The notes beneath the pieces are model-generated. The model saw only the letters and a program-made list of their open reading frames with translations. It made no database searches and had not been told where the DNA came from. This document shows positions 1-6,163 of a stretch of 7,268 nucleotides of DNA, piece after piece (positions within the stretch are counted from its first letter, which is position 1; every line of letters begins with the position of its first letter). Location of the stretch: NCBI GenBank assembly GCA_964461045.1, contig CAYWSJ010000130.1, forward strand, positions 1 through 7,268, in the 5' to 3' direction. Position numbers and translations under genes: made by a program. This stretch comes from JAGXLC01 sp964461045. Lineage in GTDB: Bacteria > Bacteroidota > Bacteroidia > Bacteroidales > UBA12077.

Positions 1-33
1 AAAAGCTTCATGAGATGCAGATGTTTTCTTAGC

Positions 34-96
34 AATGAGAAATGAGAAATGAACAATGAGAAATGAACAGTAGGCAGAAGGCAGAAGGCAGAAGGC
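34..96 (+). repeat. In-phase heptanucleotide array, two motif families joined
   Basis: Nine consecutive seven-base units can be read without a break: AATGAGA twice, AATGAAC, AATGAGA, AATGAAC, then AGTAGGC and AGAAGGC three times. The switch from the AATGARM motif to the AGWAGGC motif occurs without losing the seven-base phase. A degenerate unit (AAAAGTT) follows and leads into the 139-bp direct repeat. Two AATGA-type heptamers recur at 775-788. Confidence 0.85.
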
Positions 97-231
97 AAAA
101 GTTAGGGGGAGTTTTGATAGTTTAACGTTCAATGTTTGAGGTTTAAGGTTGATTCGTAGAAAAAGACAAAAAACCATAATAAAGACACAGTCTTTTGCTA
201 CAGCCGGAGTCCCGAAGGGACGACCCTTGCG
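93..231 (+). repeat. 139-bp direct repeat, copy 1
   Basis: This segment matches 376-514 at a constant offset of 283 bp with no gaps and six substitutions by manual alignment (about 96% identity). It contains the small perfect hairpin GTCCC-GAA-GGGAC at 209-221. Copy 1 is followed by GTCTTTGTGTCTTTGCG and copy 2 by different sequence, which marks the right boundary. No open reading frame or transposase is included, so it is either a non-autonomous element or a segmental duplication. Confidence 0.9.
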
Positions 232-259
232 TCTTTGTGTCTTTGCGAGAAAAAAAAGT

Positions 260-295
<36 letters not shown>

Positions 296-336
296 GAAGT
301 GGTGAGAAATGAGTGGTGAGCAGAGGCAGGAAGCAG

Positions 337-362
337 TCCTCCTTCGCTGAAGCTACGGAGGA
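337..362. repeat. Small REP-like hairpin
   Basis: TCCTCC at 337-342 is complementary to GGAGGA at 357-362, and a nested CTTC-GCT-GAAG stem lies at 342-352. The palindromic GC-rich core in otherwise AT-rich spacer resembles REP-type intergenic elements. It lies between the two copies of the 139-bp repeat. Whether it is repeated elsewhere in the genome cannot be told from this window. Confidence 0.5.
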
Positions 363-375
363 TGAGAAAGGCAGT

Positions 376-514
376 AGGCAAAAGTTAGGGGGAGTTTTGA
401 TAGTTTAACGTTCAATGTTTAAGGTTTAAGGTTGATTCGTAGAAACAGCCAAAAAACTATAATAAATACACAGTCTTTTGCTTCAGCCGGAGTCCCGAAG
501 GGACGACCCTTGCG
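376..514 (+). repeat. 139-bp direct repeat, copy 2
   Basis: Second copy of the element at 93-231, with six scattered differences. The hairpin GTCCC-GAA-GGGAC lies at 492-504 and is unchanged between copies. It is preceded by GCAGTAG (371-377), as copy 1 is preceded by the related GCAGAAG heptamers, so the left boundary coincides with heptamer sequence in both cases. That is a hint that the heptamers belong to the repeated unit or served as the recombination site. Confidence 0.9.
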
Positions 515-596
515 CCATTGCGGTTTTAAACGAACAATGGCAGTAGTAGAATGCAATGTAACAATAAAGCAATGTAACAATTGAACAACGTCTATC

Positions 597-619
597 TTCA
601 TGAACGAAGTGAGTAATAG
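597..619 (+). repeat. Dispersed TTCATGAAC repeat, copy 1
   Basis: This copy begins TTCATGAACGAAGTGAG and ends TAATAG. It contains the short inverted repeat CTTC-ATGAAC-GAAG (596-609), with CTAT at 592-595 pairing with ATAG at 616-619. It is preceded by GAACAACGT, as is copy 3. Degenerate copies lie at 633-653 and 799-821. Confidence 0.6.
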
Positions 620-632
620 AACAATTTAGAAA

Positions 633-653
633 TTCATGAACGAACTGAATAAT
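633..653 (+). repeat. Dispersed TTCATGAAC repeat, copy 2
   Basis: This copy begins TTCATGAACGAACTGAATAAT, and its arms ATTCA (632-636) and TGAAT (646-650) form a small inverted repeat. It differs from copy 1 at only a few bases, some of them compensating in the arms (GAAG replaced by TGAAT-type pairing). Confidence 0.55.
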
Positions 654-660
654 CCACCAT

Positions 661-709
661 CTACTTAACTACTGTCTACTGACTACTGACTACTGTCTAC
701 TAACTACTA
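661..709 (-). repeat. Heptamer array in inverted orientation
   Basis: Seven units can be read in phase: CTACTTA, ACTACTG, TCTACTG, ACTACTG twice, TCTACTA and ACTACTA. On the minus strand they read CAGTAGN, the same core as the plus-strand GCAGTAG array at 261-295, so the two arrays face each other across about 370 bp. The next seven bases (AATTGAA) lose the motif. Confidence 0.85.
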
Positions 710-747
710 AATTGAACCACATAAGACATATAAGATCACATAAGAAG

Positions 748-788
748 GCAGAGGCAGTTGCAGTGGCAGTAAACAATGAGAAATGAAC
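748..788 (+). repeat. Degenerate GGCAGT / AATGAGA composite repeat
   Basis: The run GGCAGA-GGCAGT-TGCAGT-GGCAGT (about 748-770) is followed by AATGAGA and AATGAAC (775-788). This is the same pair of motifs as in the 34-96 array but in the reverse order, with hexamer rather than heptamer spacing in the first part. Confidence 0.55.
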
Positions 789-798
789 AACGTGCCCC

Positions 799-821
799 TT
801 CATGAACTATGTGAATAATAG
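799..821 (+). repeat. Dispersed TTCATGAAC repeat, copy 3
   Basis: This copy begins TTCATGAACTATGTGAATAATAG and is preceded by GAACAACGT at 785-793, as before copy 1 (583-591). The shared flank suggests the real element is about 38 bp long. Confidence 0.55.
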
Positions 822-880
822 TTATAAAACAAACAACAAAACATCGCTCGGCTCTGTATTCTAAATTCTGTATTCATAAT

Positions 881-901
881 CTACTGTCTACTCTCTACTA
901 T
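881..901 (-). repeat. Heptamer array touching a stop codon
   Basis: CTACTGT, CTACTCT and CTACTAT form three CAGTAG-related heptamers (minus-strand sense). The last unit covers 895-901, and its CTA at 898-900 is the TAG stop codon of the leftmost gene. The repeat thus extends to, and supplies, the end of the reading frame. Confidence 0.75.
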
Positions 902-1776
902 AACCCTCCAACATCCTCAACAATATTATCCCACGCCTGGTGAATTAATTTATTCAGTTTTTCATCATATTCGATTATGGTCATTCCGTCTGTAAGAGAT
1001 TTTACAAAATTTTCATTGTATGGAATTTCTGCCAGAATTTTTATCCCGTTTTCTTTGGCCCATGATTTTATTTTTTTTGTGACATCAGGATTAAGGTTAT
1101 TTTTATTTATGATACATCCGGCCGGGATGGAGAAGTTTTTTACCAGTTCGTAAGCTCTTTCAAGGTCATGCTGACCTGATAGCGAAGGCTCAGTTACGAT
1201 TACCACATAATTTGCCCCGGTTACTGAAGCAGTTACCGGACACCCGATTCCCGGGGTACCATCTACAAGAATGTATGCGCTATTCTGTCTTTCTGCTTCT
1301 TTTTTTGCCATATTTTTGACCTCAGTTACCAGTTTCCCTGAATTGTCGGCTCCAATTCCCAGGGCAGCATGAGCAAGTGTTGTTCCCATGCGGGTTTTGG
1401 AAAGATATGTTTCTCCTGCAAGGGCATCTTTCATTGTAATTGCCTGCGACGGGCAAACGTGATAGCAATACCCACAACCTTCGCAGTTGAGCTCATTGAT
1501 TTGAAAAGTATCGTTTATTACTTCCACAGCATCAAATTGGCATGCTTTTTTACATTTAAAACAATTGATGCATTTTTCAGGATTGATATATGCCAGCTGA
1601 CCACTGTAAAAGTCTTTCTTATTGTCAAAATCCGGCTGGAGCAGGAGATGCATATCTGCAGCATCCACATCACAGTCGGCTGTTAAAGCTTCTTTGCCAT
1701 TGATTTTTGCAAACGATGCAGTAATGGATGTTTTACCAGTTCCTCCTTTTCCTGATATAACTACTATTTCTTTCAT
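898..1776 (-). CDS. MinD/Mrp-type P-loop ATPase with inserted 2[4Fe-4S] ferredoxin domain (second of pair)
   Basis: This 292-residue protein belongs to the SIMIBI/ParA-MinD ATPases that carry a ferredoxin insert. The deviant Walker A motif GKGGTGKT spans residues 9-16, with the signature lysine K10 and catalytic K15. A DCDVDAAD switch-like motif is at 34-41, and DGTPGIGCP at 172-180 is the switch II/Walker B region. Cysteines 69, 72, 75, 79 and 98, 101, 104, 108 form two CxxCxxCxxxC motifs expected to bind two [4Fe-4S] clusters. It follows its paralogue by 15 bp and is surely co-transcribed; the pair may act as a heterodimer. In the family such proteins accompany NifX-like cluster carriers and are thought to insert or transfer metal-sulfur clusters at the cost of ATP. 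The substrate is unknown. No Shine-Dalgarno sequence precedes the ATG. Confidence 0.93.
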   Translation of the reverse strand: MKEIVVISGKGGTGKTSITASFAKINGKEALTADCDVDAADMHLLLQPDFDNKKDFYSGQLAYINPEKCINCFKCKKACQFDAVEVINDTFQINELNCEGCGYCYHVCPSQAITMKDALAGETYLSKTRMGTTLAHAALGIGADNSGKLVTEVKNMAKKEAERQNSAYILVDGTPGIGCPVTASVTGANYVVIVTEPSLSGQHDLERAYELVKNFSIPAGCIINKNNLNPDVTKKIKSWAKENGIKILAEIPYNENFVKSLTDGMTIIEYDEKLNKLIHQAWDNIVEDVGGL

Positions 1777-1791
1777 AGGGTATTTCTTTAT

Positions 1792-2679
1792 CTAGGATTG
1801 ATCTCTAAGGTTAAAATGACTATTGGTTTCTGATTCAATGTTTTGAATAATATGCATGAGTTCTTCCTTTACTTCAGGTATTTTTAAAAGAAGTTCACCT
1901 TTGGCATATTCTTTTGCAATTTTTTCCATGTTTGGGATGCGTCCGAGAACAGGAATATTCTCTTCTCTGCAAAAAGTTTCCACATCTTTTTTCCCTATTC
2001 CATGGCGATTAATCACCACGCCAAATTTTTTCCCGATTTTTTTCATAGTCTCTACTGAAAGTTTCAGGTCATGCAAACCAAATGGTGTTGGTTCTGTGAC
2101 AAGGACAACGAAATCGGTATCTTTGACTGATTCGATTACAGGGCAGGATGTCCCGGGAGGGGCATCGTAGATGAACAAGCTATCCTCCGGGTAGTTTTTA
2201 TTCGTATAATCGATTGTTTGTGCAATCATCGGGACTGCCTGTTGTTCTCCAATGGCCAGCTCTCCTTCAATAAAATTAAGGTTAGATTGTTTAAAATGAG
2301 TTAAATTTCCTATTTGGTGGTCTTTCATTTTAAGAGCATCTTCGGGGCAAAGGTCAACACAGGCATAGCAGGAATGACATAACTCCGGGAATACCAAAAC
2401 GTTTTCAGGAAGCATGATAATTGCATTAAAATTACAGACCTCTTTGCATTTGTTACAGAAAGTGCATTTTTCCGGGATCCATTCCGGGATGGGTTTGTAT
2501 TTTTTTTCATCTTTTACTTTTTCTCCTTTAATAAAGATGCCCGAGTTGGGCTCTTCCACATCAAGGTCAGCCAGGACTACATTAGTATTAGTTACAAGAT
2601 TGCTTAATAAAGTAGCCAGGTTTGCTGATAGTGTGGTTTTACCTGTTCCTCCTTTGCCACTGGCTATGGTAATTTTCAT
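1792..2679 (-). CDS. MinD/Mrp-type P-loop ATPase with inserted 2[4Fe-4S] ferredoxin domain (first of pair)
   Basis: This 295-residue paralogue of the next gene has the same architecture. The deviant Walker A GKGGTGKT is at 8-15, DLDVEEPN at 38-45 (in place of DCDVDAAD), ferredoxin cysteines at 72, 75, 78, 82 and 101, 104, 107, 111, and DAPPGTSCP at 172-180. The Asp-Ala-Pro-Pro-Gly form is closer to classical MinD/NifH switch II than the Asp-Gly-Thr of its partner, so the two have diverged and are probably not interchangeable. The start is supported by the MKITIASGKGG beginning normal for the family. A terminator-like hairpin lies upstream, so this pair may have its own, unrecognised promoter or depend on read-through. 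The role is inferred to be ATP- and redox-linked handling of a metal-sulfur cluster in the cytoplasm. Confidence 0.93.
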   Translation of the reverse strand: MKITIASGKGGTGKTTLSANLATLLSNLVTNTNVVLADLDVEEPNSGIFIKGEKVKDEKKYKPIPEWIPEKCTFCNKCKEVCNFNAIIMLPENVLVFPELCHSCYACVDLCPEDALKMKDHQIGNLTHFKQSNLNFIEGELAIGEQQAVPMIAQTIDYTNKNYPEDSLFIYDAPPGTSCPVIESVKDTDFVVLVTEPTPFGLHDLKLSVETMKKIGKKFGVVINRHGIGKKDVETFCREENIPVLGRIPNMEKIAKEYAKGELLLKIPEVKEELMHIIQNIESETNSHFNLRDQS

Positions 2680-2721
2680 TCTGTTGAGGATTTATATTTT
2701 TATAATTTATGTTTAAAATTA

Positions 2722-2749
2722 AAACCACCCTCCCTGAGAAGGGTGGTTT
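2722..2749 (-). terminator. Terminator-like hairpin between flavoenzyme and ATPase genes
   Basis: AAACCACCCT (2722-2731) is perfectly complementary to AGGGTGGTTT (2740-2749), giving a 10-bp stem with an 8-base loop. In the minus-strand transcript it begins 32 bases after the flavoenzyme stop codon and runs into TTTTAATTTTAAA, an interrupted U-rich tract. It is a good intrinsic terminator candidate, and could be partial, setting a lower level for the ATPase pair. On the plus strand the following bases are less U-rich. Confidence 0.75.
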
Positions 2750-2781
2750 CAAATAAGTTGCTAATTTTACCCGGGTTTACG

Positions 2782-4146
2782 TTAATCTTCTTTACATTTA
2801 ATATTTTTAGCTGCCATTTCCGCTGCTTTCATGAGAGGGTATGCTGCCGGTGACCCTGTGAGCAGAGGTTGGGTTCCTATCTGGGAAATTAGCAGAGTAT
2901 GGATACTGGTTCGGCTTTGGATGATAAAGCCAAGCAAGTTTGTTAACTCACCGACAGATATTCCTCCGCATGCTTCCCCTCCAACGATGATGCCAGACTC
3001 TTTTGCAACAATCAATTTAACAGTTTGTTTGTGCATTCCTGGTAATTTCCCGGGGTGTTTATCCATTCCCTCAAAAGTTCCTGTTACTACACTAAAATTT
3101 TCTTTAACAGCTTCTTCTTCTGTTAATCCTGCTGTTCCAAAAGCATAATCGCCTATGGCTGTACTATAGATTGCAATAGTCCCGCTGAAAGTTTTAATAG
3201 CAGATAGTTTAAACAGGTTCATTCCTGCAATACGGCCTTCAGCGCACGCAGTTGAAGCCAGCATGATTTCGTTGTGTTTCCTGGTCACAAAATGTCTCTT
3301 TTCTGCACAGTCTCCCACAGCAATAATGTTTTCATCACTGGTTCGCATGTATTCATCAACTGCAATAAAACCTTTTTCTGTAAGTTTTATTCCGGCTTTT
3401 TTTGCAAGCTCTGTATTAGGGTTATAGCCCATTGATAAAATAACAGCATCGGCCTCCAGTTCTTCGCCATTGTCAAGTAAGATGGAATTTACCTTACCGT
3501 TTTTTCCTTTGATCTCTTTAGCTCCTTTTCCATTAACAATGTTTATTCCACGATCTCTCAGGATGTTTTCCGCTTTTTCTGCAAATTCCTTGTCGAAAGC
3601 GAGATTGAGAATATGGGGGAGGATTTCAACCAGTGTCACGTCTTTCCCTGCTTTTTTTAATTCGTCAGATAATTCGACACCAATAAAGCCACCACCGATG
3701 ACCACAACCTTATGCAGATCCTGCATTTTCGATTTAATATTGTCCAGAATATCCTTGTTTTTAGGAATCGTGAACACATTTTCCATCTCCGTACCTTTCA
3801 ACCAGGAAGGTATTTTAGGATTGGATCCTGTGGCGATAACTAATTTTTCATACTTGATTTTTTCTCCGTCTGTAAGTTCGCAAACCTGGTTTTCACGGTC
3901 AATAGTTTTTACTTCACCTATTCTGTTTTTTATTCCCAGTGCTTCATATTTGGCATCTGCCGGAAGCACATTTTGATCTGAATTATCGAGAGAACCGAAA
4001 ATGTAAGGGATTCCGCAAGGGACCATCACTTTTTCTTCTTTTCTTATTACTGTAAATTCTTTTTCAGGGGCATTATTTTTTCCTGATACAGCTGTAGCCA
4101 GTCCGGCTGCGCTGCTACCAATAATTAGTACATCTGTTTGTTGCAT
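2782..4146 (-). CDS. FAD/NAD(P)-dependent oxidoreductase, NADH oxidase / CoA-disulfide reductase family
   Basis: The 454-residue length is typical of the single-cysteine flavoprotein disulfide reductases. The N-terminal FAD dinucleotide fold shows GSSAAG at 10-15. The family redox cysteine is C44 in VPCGIPY. ATGSNP is at 105-110, and the NAD(P) fold GGGFIGVE at 151-158 ends its second strand with E174, which favours NADH over NADPH. The second FAD motif IIAVGDCAE starts at 274. The C-terminal dimerisation domain is complete. Relatives include NADH oxidases, NADH peroxidases, CoA-disulfide reductases and persulfide reductases, and the sequence alone does not decide between them. Next to cysteine-rich and cluster-carrying proteins, a role in reducing a disulfide, persulfide or polysulfide for cluster work is plausible but inferred. 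It starts 48 bp after the CGGC gene. Confidence 0.92.
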   Translation of the reverse strand: MQQTDVLIIGSSAAGLATAVSGKNNAPEKEFTVIRKEEKVMVPCGIPYIFGSLDNSDQNVLPADAKYEALGIKNRIGEVKTIDRENQVCELTDGEKIKYEKLVIATGSNPKIPSWLKGTEMENVFTIPKNKDILDNIKSKMQDLHKVVVIGGGFIGVELSDELKKAGKDVTLVEILPHILNLAFDKEFAEKAENILRDRGINIVNGKGAKEIKGKNGKVNSILLDNGEELEADAVILSMGYNPNTELAKKAGIKLTEKGFIAVDEYMRTSDENIIAVGDCAEKRHFVTRKHNEIMLASTACAEGRIAGMNLFKLSAIKTFSGTIAIYSTAIGDYAFGTAGLTEEEAVKENFSVVTGTFEGMDKHPGKLPGMHKQTVKLIVAKESGIIVGGEACGGISVGELTNLLGFIIQSRTSIHTLLISQIGTQPLLTGSPAAYPLMKAAEMAAKNIKCKED

Positions 4147-4194
4147 AACACAAAATTTATTAAGATTTGATTAATATAAGATTATAAAAAATTT

Positions 4195-4638
4195 TTAATT
4201 GTAGGCCAGTCTTGTTTTTTCATCTGCCAGGGTGGGCTGTATAAGTTCCTGCCATAAGTCATTGTCCCAGGTTTTTAATTTTTGGTGCATGGAATAATAC
4301 TTTTCTGGTATGGGATGAGTGCCTGCTACTACTTTTACATTGAATTTTTCTTCAATATATTTTTTAAAATAATCGACTCTTGGGCAGGGTGGATATCCAA
4401 CTATCATTCCGGTTGCCAGGTGTATGGTATCAGCACCGTTTTTCACCATTTCTTCAGGAACATATTCAATGTTTCCACCCGGGCATCCTCCGCATGTTGT
4501 GTAACCCACTACTTCAACTTCGTCGTTTTTGTAGATATCGAAAGCCCCTTCTCTTTCTCTGAGAGATTTAAAGCATTTACCACCACCGCAACGGTGGTAT
4601 CTGTCGCATATAATAATTCCAATTTTATGATGACTCAT
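4195..4638 (-). CDS. CGGC-domain cysteine-rich putative metal-binding protein
   Basis: This 147-residue protein has the hallmark TTCGGCPGG motif (C49, C52) that names the CGGC family. Further conserved cysteines are C11 (IIICDRY), C17 and C22 (RCGGGKC) and C85 (YPPCPR), and a histidine lies in GTHPIP (residue 108). No signal peptide or membrane segment is visible, so it is cytoplasmic. The cysteine pattern suggests binding of a metal or cluster, or thiol chemistry, but no member of this family is known to me with a defined reaction. It sits 29 bp after the DUF89 gene and 48 bp before the flavoenzyme. It is therefore in the same transcription unit and is a possible redox partner of that enzyme. 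The ATG is preceded by AT-rich sequence without a Shine-Dalgarno motif. Confidence 0.85.
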   Translation of the reverse strand: MSHHKIGIIICDRYHRCGGGKCFKSLREREGAFDIYKNDEVEVVGYTTCGGCPGGNIEYVPEEMVKNGADTIHLATGMIVGYPPCPRVDYFKKYIEEKFNVKVVAGTHPIPEKYYSMHQKLKTWDNDLWQELIQPTLADEKTRLAYN

Positions 4639-4667
4639 AGTGTAAGATTTAAGAATTAATAAATAGT

Positions 4668-5513
4668 TTATATATGGTTGTTTTTCACTACAATATCTCC
4701 TTTTTTAACGCCCAGGAAATCACCTATTATCTGGCATTTTACCATAAGCAGGAACCATAATCTTGGATCATCCTCATGCATTAAACCTTCAAAATTTCCT
4801 TGTCCTTTGGCGATAATCAGGTCTGCTTCTTCAAAGGCTTTTTTAAATACCTGGTTTGTTTTTTTTAACACCGTTGACGGGGCATCCCATCCGTTGTCTA
4901 TAACCTTTGCTACTTCGTTCATCCCCACTTCTTTCGCTTCTTTTAGCGTAACATCATTGATTACCGGAGCTCCGCGTGTTACAAAGGTAACGTTCGGATG
5001 GTTCAGTGTCTGAAGAAACAACTTATCAAAAACGATTTCTCCTGCATTATCTCCCAAATAGAGAACATTACCGGAGTTTTTAATTTTTTTAATTAATTGG
5101 TCCGACTGATCTATTGCAAGTTTAGCCTTTTCAATTTGTTGTATTGTTTCTTTAATGTCAAATTTGTGTCCCGGTCCATAATCTATAATGTTGCCTGCTA
5201 TGGCATAACGGAGTGATAAGTTCCATGGATCCCGTGCATTTTCGATCTTGTTTTTTAATTCATCTACAAGTGATTTTGCCTGGTCATTGCTTTGTATTTT
5301 TTGTTCCCTGTAAGGGTCCGGTTCATTCAGATAATCTCTTATCATTGCATGAATTTCCCTGGCAACAATGGGTGTTGGTTGATTTATTTCAATTTCAGAC
5401 AGAAATCCAAAAAATTTTTTGGACAACTTGTGTTTTTCATTATTATTATTAACGTGCTGATCCAGTAGCTTTTCAAAAGCCCTGGAAAAGCAGAATAAGC
5501 ATCTGGGATCCAT
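4668..5513 (-). CDS. DUF89 / ARMT1-like putative metal-dependent phosphatase
   Basis: The 281 residues match the short, stand-alone prokaryotic form of the DUF89 family. The N-terminal CxxC (C5, C8) is characteristic of that form. RYAIAGNIIDYG is at 102-113, the metal-site motif LGDNAGE at 153-159 (D155, N156, E159), RGAPVINDVT at 180-189 (D187) and AKGQGNFEGL at 235-244. Studied DUF89 members are Mn/Ni/Co-dependent phosphatases proposed to remove damaged or surplus phosphometabolites. All the expected metal ligands appear to be present. The substrate here cannot be deduced. It follows the NifX-like gene by 26 bp, so is co-transcribed. Its presence in a cluster-biogenesis setting is one of the less explained associations of this locus. 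The ATG at 5513 places CxxC at residue 5, as usual for the family. Confidence 0.9.
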   Translation of the reverse strand: MDPRCLFCFSRAFEKLLDQHVNNNNEKHKLSKKFFGFLSEIEINQPTPIVAREIHAMIRDYLNEPDPYREQKIQSNDQAKSLVDELKNKIENARDPWNLSLRYAIAGNIIDYGPGHKFDIKETIQQIEKAKLAIDQSDQLIKKIKNSGNVLYLGDNAGEIVFDKLFLQTLNHPNVTFVTRGAPVINDVTLKEAKEVGMNEVAKVIDNGWDAPSTVLKKTNQVFKKAFEEADLIIAKGQGNFEGLMHEDDPRLWFLLMVKCQIIGDFLGVKKGDIVVKNNHI

Positions 5514-5539
5514 AGAAAGTAGCTATTTTTAAGTAAAGT

Positions 5540-5875
5540 TTAGTGATCGCACATGTTTGCCTGTGTTTCAAGAGTTCCGTTCAGAAAATCATTAATAATG
5601 GCTTCAGATTTTTTGCTCGGAGCTCCAACATACACGTTTACACTTTTATTGTTGAAAATGTCTATGGCCCTTTGTCCTATTCCACCAACAATTACGTCTG
5701 TTACTCCGTTTTTGCTGATCCAGTCGGGGATTACTCCAGGAGCGTGGGGTGGTGGAGTTAGTGCCGTTTGTTCCTTAATTTCTGAATTTTCGATCGTGAA
5801 AACATGAAATTCCTGGCAATGTCCGAAATGTTTGCATAGTGTTCCTTCAATCACGGGAATCGCTATTTTTTTCAT
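5540..5875 (-). CDS. NifX/NifB-type (dinitrogenase Fe-Mo cofactor) domain protein, ORP-like
   Basis: This 111-residue protein is a single domain of the NifX/NafY/NifB C-terminal family. Seen are MKKIAIPV at the start, CKHFGHCQEF at 14-23 with the family HFGH motif, a central VIVGGIGQRA loop, the VNVYVGAP strand, and a cysteine-histidine tail (MCDH) of the kind common in the stand-alone members. I chose the ATG at 5875 rather than an upstream ATG at 5974, because the extra 33 residues have no family similarity and would overlap the preceding gene. Family members bind FeMo-co precursors, the Mo-Cu-S cluster of the orange protein, or iron-thioferrate particles (IssA). It is the likely cluster carrier of this locus, partnered by the two ATPases; the metal is unknown. 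No nifHDK genes are visible here, so nitrogen fixation is not implied. Confidence 0.9.
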   Translation of the reverse strand: MKKIAIPVIEGTLCKHFGHCQEFHVFTIENSEIKEQTALTPPPHAPGVIPDWISKNGVTDVIVGGIGQRAIDIFNNKSVNVYVGAPSKKSEAIINDFLNGTLETQANMCDH

Positions 5876-5910
5876 AAATGTTTGTTTTAAGTGAATATTT
5901 GTTATTTGAA

Positions 5911-5933
5911 GGGTGTCCCATAATGGAACACCC
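5911..5933 (-). promoter_or_regulatory. Intercistronic hairpin before the NifX-like gene
   Basis: In the minus-strand transcript GGGUGUUCC pairs with GGGACACCC over nine positions (one G-U pair) around the loop AUUAU. It begins seven bases after the stop codon of the small DUF5320-type gene and 35 bases before the NifX-like start codon. The bases that follow (UUCAAAUAAC) are not a proper U-tract, so it looks more like an attenuator or mRNA-processing/stability element than a full terminator. The G-U pair favours the minus-strand RNA as the functional form. Confidence 0.6.
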
Positions 5934-5939
5934 TTGCTT

Positions 5940-6146
5940 TTAACTGCTTTGCCTGTTTCGAAACCTTTTACCAAGGCCTCGTCCTTTCCTTTTTCTTAAA
6001 CCAAGACCTATTCCCTCCTTTTTATTTTGTCCTCTTCCAGGTACAGAAGAGAAGTCTTTATCTTTCTTGTTCGGATTGCAAAGGCCTTGTTGATTTCCTG
6101 TCATAGGGCCTTCTCCGTTCGGTCCTTTTCTGTTTAGTCCCGGCAT
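5940..6146 (-). CDS. Small DUF5320-type protein with basic tail
   Basis: This 68-residue protein begins MPGLNRKGPNGEGPMTG, the N-terminal signature of the DUF5320-type proteins (MPxxxxxGPxGxGPMTG), followed by GLCNP with the family's single cysteine (C23). The rest is Lys/Arg/Gly-rich, with RKRKGRGLGKRFRNR at about 51-65, and lacks the coiled coil of its paralogue at 6827-7180. A strong Shine-Dalgarno sequence lies six bases before the ATG. It starts 17 bp after the DUF134 gene, so the two are co-transcribed. DUF5320 has no known function; the family travels with DUF134, NifX-like proteins and ferredoxin-ATPases. The basic tail could bind nucleic acid or an anionic cluster or particle, by analogy to the cationic tail of IssA; this is inference. 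Confidence 0.85.
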   Translation of the reverse strand: MPGLNRKGPNGEGPMTGNQQGLCNPNKKDKDFSSVPGRGQNKKEGIGLGLRKRKGRGLGKRFRNRQSS

Positions 6147-6152
6147 AAAATA

Positions 6153-6157
6153 CCTCC
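6153..6157 (-). promoter_or_regulatory. Strong Shine-Dalgarno before the small DUF5320-type gene
   Basis: AAAGGAGGTATTTTATG on the minus strand: GGAGG stands six bases from the ATG at 6146, an optimal spacing. It fixes the start of this short gene and contrasts with the lack of such motifs before the seven other genes that lack one. Confidence 0.85.
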
Positions 6158-6163
6158 TTTCTT

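Noticed and set aside
419..601. 60-codon minus-strand open frame in the repeat region
   Set aside because: It lies across the 139-bp repeat and other low-complexity sequence, has no recognisable domain or ribosome-binding signal, and its N-terminal part is made of repeat sequence.
1369..1686. Plus-strand open frames opposite the ATPase genes (also 1856-2170 and 2414-2716)
   Set aside because: Each is antisense to a gene with intact Walker and ferredoxin motifs and shows no domain of its own.
3470..3976. 168-codon plus-strand open frame
   Set aside because: It is entirely antisense to the flavoenzyme gene, whose motifs and length are complete; the plus-strand translation is low-complexity Ser/Phe/Pro-rich sequence typical of a shadow frame.
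4147..4194. Internal promoter before the flavoenzyme
   Set aside because: AAATTTTG near the start resembles but does not match TAnnTTTG, and no -33 TTTG lies at the right distance; the AT-richness alone explains the resemblance.
5540..5875. Evidence for nitrogen fixation
   Set aside because: The NifX/NifB-type domain is shared by many non-nif proteins. No nifH, nifD, nifK or radical-SAM NifB domain is present, and the ATPases carry ferredoxin inserts unlike NifH.
5876..5974. N-terminal extension of the NifX-like protein from an ATG at 5974
   Set aside because: The 33 extra residues match nothing in the family, overlap the previous gene and run through the intercistronic hairpin; the ATG at 5875 gives the standard MKKIAIPV beginning.
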